A stretch of 64,000 nucleotides of DNA from CAWCTB01 sp963798275 (GTDB taxonomy: Bacteria > Acidobacteriota > Terriglobia > Terriglobales > Acidobacteriaceae). Numbering within the stretch: position 1 is the first letter of the stretch; every line of letters starts with the position of its first letter. Positions 17,274-25,856 of this stretch are shown here, one piece after another. The DNA lies in the NCBI GenBank assembly GCA_963798275.1, contig CAWCTB010000018.1, positions 1-64,000 on the forward strand. Reading direction: 5' to 3'. The translations under genes were made by a program, and so were the position numbers. Below the pieces are notes generated by a model, which saw only the letters and a list, made by a program, of their open reading frames with translations, ran no database searches and was not told the DNA's origin.

Positions 17274-17445
17274 CATGCGACCCAACGTCACGACAGCCGT
17301 TCGCTATCTGCAGAACTCTCATGTCCGAGTCCGGGGGGCGGTAACCGGCCGGTATTATGATTTCTCGGGGTCGAAACCTACCGGATCCGTCGATCCAAGG
17401 GACGCTGCGATGCTGTTGAACACACGCTTCTTCCGTCGCGCATGA
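17212..17445 (+). CDS. Small MCCG-type protein of unknown function
   Basis: 77 residues starting MCCGQKRSAMQSS and ending DPRDAAMLLNTRFFRRA. The start is supported by AAGGAGAA 8-9 nt upstream, although both lie inside the DUF1360 gene. The centre reads VRVRGAVTGRYYDFSG. The paired Cys after Met suggests metal or lipid attachment, but no function is known. Overlap with DUF1360 suggests a linked pair. Confidence 0.6.
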   Translation: MCCGQKRSAMQSSPTSAGGRNMRPNVTTAVRYLQNSHVRVRGAVTGRYYDFSGSKPTGSVDPRDAAMLLNTRFFRRA

Positions 17446-17720
17446 CGGTCTAATGCCCTTTCAGTCGATAAAGACGAGTTTCGTGCCCTAACTCAGCATT
17501 TGATAAGCATTGAAACTCAGCGCCAATGCTGCGCATCGAGTAGGCGGAGTCTCGCGACATGCCAACCTGGTCGGCCTCGAAGATCCTGCGGCAGCGACCG
17601 GCAATGCGGACGCCATGTTCTCCCAGTCAAATTGCCAGGTTGGAGATAACAAAGAGAGCTCCAAGCGGAATACTTGGAGCTCTTGATTGATGAAACTTGT
17701 GTCGTAACCGACGGAGTGGA
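17446..17720. other. Intergenic region with terminator
   Basis: No gene seen; it contains the strong hairpin at 17655-17683. Confidence 0.4.
17655..17683 (-). terminator. Intrinsic terminator of the PEP-CTERM gene
   Basis: A perfect 11-bp stem, AGAGCTCCAAG / CTTGGAGCTCT, with a 7-nt loop. On the minus strand it is followed by CTTTGTTAT. It lies 38 nt after the stop of the PEP-CTERM gene. Confidence 0.75.
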
Positions 17721-18354
17721 CTAGCTCAGCTTGCGGCGGAGCAGACCGGCAAGGCCCAACGCTCCCGAGCCAAGCAGCAGCAAGCTGCTGGGTTCCGGTG
17801 TAGCGATCGGATCCCATCCGAAGTTCGGTCCCCAGTAGCCATCGGAGACGTCGCCGATGACCATGGTTCCGGTGAACTGCAGACCGCCACCGTTCCCGAT
17901 CCAATTATCTCCCAGAACGTTCACCGGCGCATAGACCGTGAACCCTACATCATTGAACGCGTAGGGATCGATTACACCGCTTCCCCCCACGACTACATAG
18001 GTCTGGCCGGCAAACAGTTCGACCGGCGACACGGGGTTGAACACGAAATGCTGGGCAAAGAAACTGGAGTTATTGTCGATGGTGGTGGAAGCCAGCAGGT
18101 TGCCGGCGGCGTCGTACATGCCGACGTCGTGCGACTCAGCAAAGCCTCCGATCGTCCCGTAGTAACCCAGGAAATCGAGAGTGATGTTCTGGGTGGGCAC
18201 AAACACTTCGCCCAGCGCGTAGCCTAAACCGTTGTTAAACGAACTACCTACGGTGGCGAAATCCCAAGCTTCTGTGGAGGCTAAAGCAGCAGCGGGGAGG
18301 AACAGGGCCATGGCCAGAGTAAGGGCGGCAAAGCAGAGAAACTTTTTGCGACAT
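17721..18354 (-). CDS. PEP-CTERM sorting-domain secreted protein
   Basis: About 210 residues: signal peptide (RKKFLCFAALTLAMALFLPA), then a beta-sandwich-like exported domain (VFVPTQNITLDFLGYYGTIG, and QTYVVVGG). It ends with a PEP-CTERM anchor: TPEPSSLLLLGSGALGLAGL, then LRRKLS. Such tails are recognised by exosortase/EpsH-type transpeptidases for surface display or exopolysaccharide association. The frame extends to 18416, but the ATG at 18354 with GGAAA upstream gives a normal signal peptide if one extra base next to the ATG (18351) is ignored. Confidence 0.8.
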
Positions 18355-18741
18355 TGGTTTCCTTTCGTCGAATCGCGGCGAACAGTGTTTAAGGTTTTCG
18401 GTTGTGAACTACTCACCTAAGGTGACCGCAATTCTTGGGCCACTCTAAGTTGTTGAATTGATTGACTTATAAATTGTGTGGACTGCAATAACTTGCACTT
18501 ATATGGAACTAAAGTGCCCAGTTCGTCGATGCGCGAACGCGTCCGCAAGGGCGGCAGCAGGGTGAACTTCGGTCATGCGCTGCCTTTGTCCAATGCTCGG
18601 CCTCAGGAAACCTCGGCGCTCTCCGAACCGGACTTCCGCCATCGGGGGTGCCGCAGTGCACGGCCGTTTTCTTGTGGCTCAGGCTTTCTTGTAAGATCGA
18701 GGATTCACCACCATTCGCTGGAACGAGTTGAACGGACTAGC
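18355..18741. other. Divergent intergenic region before valS
   Basis: About 390 bp. The valS frame stays open upstream to 18478, but the sequence does not look like ValRS. A GTAAGAT element near 18691-18697 could be a valS -10. Nothing else recognised. Confidence 0.4.
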
Positions 18742-21477
18742 ATGCCCCACGATCTTCCCAAGGCCTACGAACCCGGCGCCATCGAGCCGCGTTGGGCCGA
18801 GTACTGGGTTCGCGAGAAGCTGTTTCACGTCGAGACTCCGCCCGCGGATTCGGAAAAGCCCGTCTTCACCCTGACCCTGCCGCCGCCCAACGTGACCGGG
18901 CGTCTGCACATGGGCCACATGCTGAACCAGACGGAGATGGACATCGTCGTGCGCTGGCACCGCATGCGCGGGTTCATCACGCTGTGGCTGCCGGGCACGG
19001 ACCATGCCGGCATCGCGACCCAGGTGATGGTGGAGCGGCAACTGGCGGCGGAGGGCAAAAACCGCCGCGACATGAGCCGCGAGGCCTTCGTCGAGCGGGT
19101 GTGGTGCTGGAAGAAGCAATACGGCGGCGCCATCCTCGAGCAGATGAAGCGGCTGGGCGCGTCGGTGGACTGGTCGCGCGAGTTCTTCACCATGAGCGAC
19201 GAGCTCTCGCGCGCGGTGCGCGAGGCCTTCGTGCAACTGCACGAGGAAGGGCTGATCTATCGCGGCAAGTACATCGTGAACTGGTGCCCGCGCTGCGTGA
19301 CCGCCGTCTCCGACCTGGAAGCGGTGCACGAGGACACGCCGGGCAAGATCTGGGAGATCCGCTACCCGGTGGTGGGGGAGAAGGGCAAGTACATCATCGT
19401 GGCGACGACGCGTCCGGAGACCATGCTGGGCGACACGGCGGTGGCGGTGAATTCGGCGGACGAACGCTACCTGCATCTGCACGGCAAGAACGTGCTGCTG
19501 CCGCTGATGAATCGCGAGATCCCGATCATCACCGACGACATTCTGGCCAACCCGGAGTTCGGGACGGGTGCGGTGAAGGTGACGCCCTCGCACGATCCCA
19601 ACGACTTCGAAGCGGGTCTGCGCAATGCGCTGCCGCAGGTTGAGGTGATCAACGAACTGGCGCAGATGAACGAGAATGCCGGGCCGTACGCAGGGCTGGA
19701 TCGGTTCGAGGCGCGGCAGAGGATCGTGGAAGACCTGGAGAAGGGCGGCTACCTGGTCGGCACCAAGGACTACGTGGTGCCGCTCGCCAAGTGCGACCGC
19801 TGCAAGACGATCATCGAGCCGCGCTTGTCGACGCAGTGGTTCGTAAAGATTCAGCCGCTGGCCGATCGCGCCATCGAGGCGGTGGAGAAGGACGAGATCA
19901 AGTTCGTCCCGGAGAATTACGCCAAGACGTACTTCGAGTGGATGCGCAACATTCATGACTGGTGCATCTCGCGGCAACTGTGGTGGGGGCATCGCATTCC
20001 CGCGTGGTATTGCCAGGACTGCGACGAAGTGATCGTGGCACGCGAGACTCCCGAGAAGTGCACGAAGTGCGGCAGCAGCGAGCTGGAACAGGACAATGAC
20101 GTGCTCGACACCTGGTTTTCGTCGGGACTGCTGCCCTGTTCGGGATTGGGTTGGCCGGAGAAGACGCCGGAGCTCGATGCGTTCTATCCGACCTCGCTGC
20201 TGGTCACCAGCTTCGACATTCTGTTCTTCTGGGTGGCGCGCATGATCATGATGAACTGCCACTTCATGCGCGGCCACAAGCAGGGCGACGTGCCCTTCCG
20301 GACGGTGTACATCCATGCGCTGGTGCGCGACGCCGAGCGCCAGAAGATGTCGAAGATGAAGGGAAACGTCATCGACCCCATCGAGATCAGCAACCAGTAC
20401 GGCACCGATGCGGTGCGCTTCACGCTGGCCGCGATGGCGGCGCCGGGGACCGACATTGCGTTCTCGGAGAGCCAGACCGAGGGCTACCGCGCGTTTGCCA
20501 ACAAGATCTGGAATGCGGCGCGATTTCTCTTCATGAATGTGGATAAAGCGCAGGAAGCGGGCACCTGGTCGCTGGCGGAATTCAAGGCGTCGCCAACCGA
20601 CTTCGCGGCGAAGGGCGTCAGCGGTTTTGAAGTCCAGACACTGGAGGACCGCTGGCTGCTGTCGCGCTTCAATCGCGTGGCGCAGGAAGTACACCAGGCG
20701 CTGGACACGTATCGCTTCCACGAAGCGGCGCATGTGGTCTATCACTTCTTCTGGGGCGAGTATTGCGACTGGTACCTGGAGCTGATCAAGCCGCGCCTGC
20801 TGTCGGACGATCGCGAGCAGGTGCGGGTGGCATGCGAGAACCTGGTGAGCGTGTTCGAGGGCGCGTTGCGGCTGCTGTCGCCGTTCATGCCGTTCATCAC
20901 CGAAGAGCTGTGGCATGCGCTGTACGAAGGCAAGCCTCCGCTGAAGTCAATTGCTCTGGCGGCTTATCCGCAGGCCGACGAGAAGCAGATCGATACGGCT
21001 GCCGAAACCGAGATGGCCATCCTGCAGGACCTGATCACCGGGGTGCGCAACATCCGGGCGGAGTTGAAGGTTGAGCAGAAGCTGAAGCTGCCGATTGAGC
21101 TGTTTGCCGAACCGGAGGTTCGCGCTCTCATCGAGCGCAATCGCGGGGCGCTGGAGCGGCTGGCGAATGTGGAGTCCATCAAGTTCGTCGATACATCGCT
21201 GGCGAAAGCTGCCGGCGCGCGCAGTACGGCGCGCTTCGATGTGCGGGTGGTGTACGAGCGTAAGATCGATGTGGCCGCGGAGCGCGACCGGCTGAGCAAA
21301 GAGTTGGCGAAGCTCACGGGCGAGATGACGCGGGCGACGGCGCAGCTGGGGAATGAGGCATTCCTGGCCAAGGCGCCGCCACAAGTGGTGGAAGGGTTGA
21401 AGAAGCGCAAGGGCGAACTGGATGTGCTGATCGAGAAGGCGCAATCTGCACTGCGCGAACTCGACGTACAGAAGTAA
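18742..21477 (+). CDS. valS: Valyl-tRNA synthetase
   Basis: 911 residues, a class I synthetase charging tRNA-Val. Start MPHDLPKAYEPGAIEPRWAE; HIGH signature in PPPNVTGRLHMGHMLNQTE; editing domain with TTRPETMLGDTAVAVN; zinc-like cysteine clusters (CDRC, CQDC, CTKC); the C-terminal coiled-coil arm (AERDRLSKELAKLTGEM) typical of ValRS. The KMSKS loop reads KMSKMKGN, so Met replaces the usual Ser/Thr. The frame is intact over 2.7 kb. nadC follows 21 nt downstream. Confidence 0.96.
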   Translation: MPHDLPKAYEPGAIEPRWAEYWVREKLFHVETPPADSEKPVFTLTLPPPNVTGRLHMGHMLNQTEMDIVVRWHRMRGFITLWLPGTDHAGIATQVMVERQLAAEGKNRRDMSREAFVERVWCWKKQYGGAILEQMKRLGASVDWSREFFTMSDELSRAVREAFVQLHEEGLIYRGKYIVNWCPRCVTAVSDLEAVHEDTPGKIWEIRYPVVGEKGKYIIVATTRPETMLGDTAVAVNSADERYLHLHGKNVLLPLMNREIPIITDDILANPEFGTGAVKVTPSHDPNDFEAGLRNALPQVEVINELAQMNENAGPYAGLDRFEARQRIVEDLEKGGYLVGTKDYVVPLAKCDRCKTIIEPRLSTQWFVKIQPLADRAIEAVEKDEIKFVPENYAKTYFEWMRNIHDWCISRQLWWGHRIPAWYCQDCDEVIVARETPEKCTKCGSSELEQDNDVLDTWFSSGLLPCSGLGWPEKTPELDAFYPTSLLVTSFDILFFWVARMIMMNCHFMRGHKQGDVPFRTVYIHALVRDAERQKMSKMKGNVIDPIEISNQYGTDAVRFTLAAMAAPGTDIAFSESQTEGYRAFANKIWNAARFLFMNVDKAQEAGTWSLAEFKASPTDFAAKGVSGFEVQTLEDRWLLSRFNRVAQEVHQALDTYRFHEAAHVVYHFFWGEYCDWYLELIKPRLLSDDREQVRVACENLVSVFEGALRLLSPFMPFITEELWHALYEGKPPLKSIALAAYPQADEKQIDTAAETEMAILQDLITGVRNIRAELKVEQKLKLPIELFAEPEVRALIERNRGALERLANVESIKFVDTSLAKAAGARSTARFDVRVVYERKIDVAAERDRLSKELAKLTGEMTRATAQLGNEAFLAKAPPQVVEGLKKRKGELDVLIEKAQSALRELDVQK

Positions 21478-21498
21478 CAGACCGAATCGGAGAACACC

Positions 21499-22377
21499 GT
21501 GGATTGGACAAGCCGCAGGGTCACAGCCATCCTGGAAACCGCCCTGCAAGAAGACCGCGCTACGCACGACGCTACCACGCGGGCGTGCATCGATCCGCAG
21601 CAGCGCGCCACAGCCACGATTCTTGCCAAGCAGGACTGCGTTCTCTCCGGACTGGGCTGCGTGCAGCGCACGCTCGAGGTGTTTGCGCAGCTTGATGGCA
21701 AGGTCATTGGGTATCCGGATGTGACCAGCAACCCCGAGCTCTTTGACGGAATGCGGCTGCACAAAGGCCAGACGGTCGCGGTGATCCAGCACAATGCGCG
21801 GGTGATTCTCGCCTGTGAGCGCGTCATCCTGAACATCCTGCAGCGCATGAGCGGCATCGCCACCGCGACGCGTTATTACGTCGACGCGATTGCCGGTACC
21901 AAAGCGGTGCTGCTCGATACGCGCAAGACCGCTCCCGGCATGCGCGTGCTCGACAAGTGGGCGGTGCGCTGCGGCGGAGGTACCAATCACCGGCTCGACC
22001 TGAGCGACGGCGTGCTCATCAAGAACAACCACATTGCGCTCGCGGGCGGCGTGGTCCCGGCGCTGCGCCGGGCGCTGCAAAACCGCCCGGGCAAGCAGAC
22101 CATCGAAATTGAAGTGCGCTCACTGCAGGAACTCGAAGACGTGCTGGAGAACGGCGCCGAGGCGGTGCTGCTCGACAACATGTCGCCGGAAGATGTGCGG
22201 CAGGCGGTGGAGATGGTTGCCAAGCTCGATCGCAAGGTCCCGCTGGAGGCTTCGGGCGGTATCACGCTGGAGAACATCCGCCGCTACGCCGAGACGGGAG
22301 TGGACTTCATCTCGGTTGGTGCACTGACTCATTCCGTACCCGCGATCGACCTGAGCATGAGGGTTGCGCCGGCATAG
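21499..22377 (+). CDS. nadC: Nicotinate-nucleotide pyrophosphorylase (quinolinate phosphoribosyltransferase)
   Basis: 292 residues with a GTG start. It converts quinolinate and PRPP to nicotinate mononucleotide in de novo NAD synthesis. Signatures: EDRATHDATTRACI, LQRMSGIATATRYYVDAI, DTRKTAPGMRVLDKWAVRCG, then GVLIKNNHIALAGG, IEIEVRSLQEL and EASGGITLENIRRYAETGV. Same strand and close spacing as valS, so probably co-transcribed. Confidence 0.95.
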   Translation: MDWTSRRVTAILETALQEDRATHDATTRACIDPQQRATATILAKQDCVLSGLGCVQRTLEVFAQLDGKVIGYPDVTSNPELFDGMRLHKGQTVAVIQHNARVILACERVILNILQRMSGIATATRYYVDAIAGTKAVLLDTRKTAPGMRVLDKWAVRCGGGTNHRLDLSDGVLIKNNHIALAGGVVPALRRALQNRPGKQTIEIEVRSLQELEDVLENGAEAVLLDNMSPEDVRQAVEMVAKLDRKVPLEASGGITLENIRRYAETGVDFISVGALTHSVPAIDLSMRVAPA

Positions 22378-22414
22378 CTTCCGCGCGAAATCGTCGTCAG
22401 GACGGAATTCTGAA

Positions 22415-22918
22415 ATGTCCACCAAGCTTTATTGGATTGATGGCCCGTGGCCGGGCAAACTGGCGATGTCGGCGCGCCCGCGCGGAGGCGACTGGCTGGA
22501 AGACGAGATGCAGGGCTGGCGCGACGCTGGCGTTGACATCATCCTGTCGCTGCTCACTCCAGAAGAGGAGCGAGAGCTCGAGCTCATGGGAGAGTCTCGG
22601 GAAGCCACCGCCAAGAGGATGAGATTTGTGTCTCTGCCGATCCCTGATCGCCAAGTCCCGTCTTCCCCGTCGGAGGTAGCTGCGATTCTGGAGTCGCTCG
22701 ATGCCGATCTGGCTGCCGGGAAAAATGCGGTCATTCATTGCCGGCAAGGGATTGGACGATCCGGAATGCTGACCGCGTCCTTGCTAGTCATGAAGGGCCG
22801 CGATCCCGAATCGGCAGTCACAGAATTGGGGCGGGTACGGGGTGCGCCCATCCCTGAAACGCAAGAGCAACGCCGGTGGATTGACCACTTCGCCTCAACC
22901 CTGGCGCACGCCAAGTGA
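22415..22918 (+). CDS. Dual-specificity/tyrosine protein phosphatase-like protein
   Basis: 167 residues. The P-loop CX5R signature is complete in VIHCRQGIGRSGMLTASL, preceded by the Asp-loop region LPIPDRQVPSS. N-terminus MSTKLYWIDGPWPGKLAMSA resembles the Leu/Gly-rich start of bacterial cyclin-dependent-phosphatase-like enzymes. The substrate is not predictable. It sits between nadC and birA on the same strand. Confidence 0.85.
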   Translation: MSTKLYWIDGPWPGKLAMSARPRGGDWLEDEMQGWRDAGVDIILSLLTPEEERELELMGESREATAKRMRFVSLPIPDRQVPSSPSEVAAILESLDADLAAGKNAVIHCRQGIGRSGMLTASLLVMKGRDPESAVTELGRVRGAPIPETQEQRRWIDHFASTLAHAK

Positions 22919-23074
22919 ATTGCTCCTGGGTGTTAATTTTGGTTTGCGGCAGTATTTTCGTTACGCCTGTTCAATCGTCCACCTCACGCGCATAATTCCG
23001 GTATCGCGACTGTCAGCACAAAACGGGGCTCTCACTCCGCCGAAGCGGCTACCGACGGACGGCTGGGGCGCATC

Positions 23075-24041
23075 GTGCGCCTGTTGAGCGACAACGCGAC
23101 GGTGGTCATCAGCGGCACGCGCATTGCGGAGGAGCTGGGCACCAGCCGCTCGGAAGTGTGGCGCGCGGTGCAGCAGCTTGCGCGAGCTGGGGGTGCAGAT
23201 CACCGGGCACCCTGCCACCGGATATCAGTTGGAGTCTATGCCTGACCTGCTGCTGCCCGACGTCCTTGGCCCGCTGGTGAAGGGTACGCTGTTTGCCGAC
23301 CGCATCCATCACTACTTCCGCATCGGCTCGACCAACAACACGGCGATGGATCTGGCCGCAATTGGCGAGCCGGAGGGCGCGGTCTTCGTCGCCGAGCAGC
23401 AAACAGCCGGACGCGGTCGCGGTGGCCATACGTGGGACTCGGCGCAGTCGGTGGGGATCTATTGCTCGGTGGTGCTGCGGCCGAATCTGGCGCCGGCGGA
23501 TGCGCTGCTGCTCTCGCTGCTGGCAGGCCTGGCGGTACACGAAGCGGTGCAGCAGACGACGGGACTGCATCCCGACCTGCGCTGGCCCAACGACGTGCTG
23601 CTCGGCGAAAAGAAGTTTTGCGGCATCCTGACGGAGATGAACGCCGAGGTCACGCGGGTGCGCTACGTGGTGCTGGGCATCGGCATCAACGTGAACCAGA
23701 CATCGTTTTCGGCGGAGCTGGAGCCGATTGCGACGTCGCTGCGCCTGGAGAGCGGGCGCGCGTGGTCGCGCGTGGAACTGGCGGCGGCTCTGCTAAAATC
23801 GCTCGACAGCGCGTATCGCCAGCTCAGCCAGGGCGGCGCGGAGGCACGCGCCGGCCTTGATCCGCCGCTTCGAGCAGTGCTCCTCGTTCGCGCGTTCGCG
23901 TTATGTTCAGGTGGAAGAAGACGGCGGCTACGAAGGCGTGACCGAAGGGCTCGACAGCCGCGGATTTCTTGCAGGTGCGCACCGGTAACGGGCTGCGTAC
24001 GGTGCTCTCCGGCGGCGGTGCGCGCCGTCGACGGGAAATAA
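23075..24041 (+). CDS. birA: Biotin operon repressor / biotin-protein ligase (four frameshifts)
   Basis: BirA attaches biotin to acetyl-CoA carboxylase and can repress biotin genes. N-terminal HTH: RIAEELGTSRSEVWRAVQQL. The catalytic domain has GSTNNTAMDL, AEQQTAGRGRGGHTW, LRWPNDVLLGEKKFCGIL and GIGINVNQTSF. The C-terminal SH3-like domain is recovered only by ignoring single extra bases at about 23180, 23853, 23971 and 24017, giving ALIRRFEQCSSFARSRYVQV and VRTGNGLRTVLSGG-VRAVDGK. The start is uncertain: GTG at 23075 is used, but in-frame codons continue upstream. coaX begins 4 nt after the stop. Confidence 0.85.
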
Positions 24042-24045
24042 ACGA

Positions 24046-24934
24046 ATGCTGCTGGTACTGGATGTAGGCAATACCAACACGGTGCTGGGAGTGTTCGAGC
24101 CCAAGCCGGGCGAAGGCGCGACCGCAGTACGGCCGGCTGATCGCGCATTGGCGCGTGACCACCACGAAATCGCAGACCGTGGATGAGTATGGCGTGCTGT
24201 TCCGCAATCTGTTCGCCATGAACGGGCTGGAAGTCAGCGCCGTCCAGGGAACCGTGATCTCTTCGGTGGTGCCGCCGCTGGATTCGACGCTGCGCGATGT
24301 GTGCGAACACTACTTCCACATAAAGCCGCTGTTCATCGAGCCCGGAGTCAAGACCGGCATGCCGGTGCACTACGACAATCCGGCGGAAGTGGGCGCAGAC
24401 CGCATCGTGAACGGCGTCGCGGCGTTCGAGAAGTATGGCGGCCCGTGCATCATCGTAGATTTCGGGACGGCAACAACCTTCGACGTAGTGTCGCCCAAGG
24501 GAGAGTACCTGGGCGGCGTGATTACGCCGGGGATCGGCATTTCGGCGGATGCCCTGTTCTCGCGCACCGCACGGTTACCGCGCGTGGACATTCGCAAGCC
24601 GCCCCGGGTGCTGGCGACCAACACGGTCAACAGCCTGCAATCAGGTTTGTATTACGGATACCTTGGGTTGATCGACGGCATCCTCGAGCGGCTGATCGCG
24701 GAGCTTGGCGGAACCGTCAACGTGGTGGCGACCGGGGGGCTGGCATCGCTGATGGGCGGAGGCTCGAAGTACATTCGCGAGGTCGACGACTTTCTCACCC
24801 TCGAAGGCTTGCGCATCATCTACGAGCGCAATCAGGTGCACGTGCGGCGCCGGAACGAACCTAACCACTCTGGCAACGGCCCGGACGGGCAGGGCACGCG
24901 AGATGCAGTGAGCTCTACGCCGAAGCGCGACTGA
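24046..24934 (+). CDS. coaX: Type III pantothenate kinase (one frameshift)
   Basis: First step of coenzyme A synthesis. Start MLLVLDVGNTNTVLGVFEP contains the phosphate-binding DVGNTNT. Later signatures: YDNPAEVGADRIVN, IIVDFGTATTFDVV, GGVITPGIGISADALF and VVATGGLAS. One extra base at about 24124 breaks the frame; removing it restores QYGRLIAHWRVTTTKSQTVD. The birA-coaX order is common in bacteria. The last 25 residues are a hydrophilic tail. Confidence 0.9.
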
Positions 24935-25008
24935 CGTTACACTGAAGAAGCAGGCCCGCGCCCACGGGTGCGGTTGCGGGCGGCTAAGAGCCCGAAACAA
25001 TGCCCGGT

Positions 25009-25060
25009 GGGGCTGAAGCCCCTGAGTCTTTGAATGGACATGAACGCAGGCCTGAAGGCC
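25009..25060. repeat. GCTGAAGC-type palindromes
   Basis: GGGGCTGAAGCCCC (25009-25022) and GGCCTGAAGGCC (25049-25060) share the CT-GA-AG centre with the palindromes at 6475-6535 and 50936-50955. Confidence 0.65.
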
Positions 25061-25090
25061 CGCTCTACCATAGAGCGACTTAAGTTCTGA

Positions 25091-25124
25091 GCCCCGCCCC
25101 TAACGGGTGTGGGGTTTTCGTTTT
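25091..25124 (+). terminator. Probable intrinsic terminator downstream of coaX
   Basis: CCCCGCCCC-TAAC-GGGTGTGGGG forms an imperfect GC-rich hairpin followed by TTTTCGTTTT. It lies just before the next gene on the same strand. Confidence 0.55.
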
Positions 25125-25133
25125 GCGCCGACA

Positions 25134-25827
25134 ATGGCCGATAACTATTTCAACTACTTCACCGAAATCGAGGAGCACTTTCAGAAGCGGCGTGGCAGCT
25201 TGCTCATTCTGTCGCCGCTCGACTGGGCCCTGATGGAGACCTGGAAGGATGCCGGCATTCCGTTGGAAGCCGTGCTGCGCGGCATCGACGCGACCTTCGA
25301 GAAGTGGGAGCGGCGTCCGAGCCACACCCGCAAGGTCAACGGCCTGGCGTATTGCGCACAGGAGGTGCTCGCCTCGGCGGAAGAGTTGAAGGAAGCGGCG
25401 GTGGGGGTTGCGCCCGTGAAGAAAGCCAATCCCGGACTGGAGCACGCGCGCGTGGTTGAGTTCCTGACCAGGAATGCGGCGGAGTTGGAAGCGGGCGCAG
25501 CTTCCGTCCGGGGCGGCCGCAGTGGGCCAAGATACGGCGGTCACGCTGCGCAGCCTCGCTGAGTCGGTCGGCGGAGGCATCCCTCCGGCGATGGAAGACC
25601 TGGAGCGGCACCTGACGGTGATCGAGGAGAAATTGTTTGGCTCCTTGCTGGCCGCCACGCCCGACGCTGCGCTACTCAAAGTACGCACCGAGGCGGATCG
25701 CGACCTGGCGCCGTATCGCAGCAAGATGACGGCCCCGCAGATCGAGCAGTTGCACAAGCAATATGTGCACAAGCGGGTACTGGAGCAGTACGGGGTTCCG
25801 CGGTTGAGTCTGTTCTACATGCAGTGA
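25134..25827 (+). CDS. Conserved hypothetical protein (one frameshift)
   Basis: About 230 residues, soluble and helical, without recognised domain. N-terminus MADNYFNYFTEIEEHFQKRR, then LSPLDWALMETWKDAGIP and IDATFEKWERR; C-terminus YVHKRVLEQYGVPRLSLFYM. One extra base near 25506 splits it; after removal the centre reads SGAAAVGQDTAVTLRSLAES. It lies directly before the RNA methyltransferase gene. I do not recognise the function. Confidence 0.6.
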
Positions 25828-25856
25828 TGTCCCGCAATGTGGGATAGGAGTGACAG

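Noticed and set aside
18478..18741. In-frame N-terminal extension of valS by 88 residues
   Set aside because: The extension has no ValRS character, and the family start MPHDLPKAYEPGAIEP begins at the ATG at 18742.
18679..20916. 745-residue open frame on the minus strand
   Set aside because: Antisense to valS, with His/Arg/Leu-biased shadow composition and no domain.
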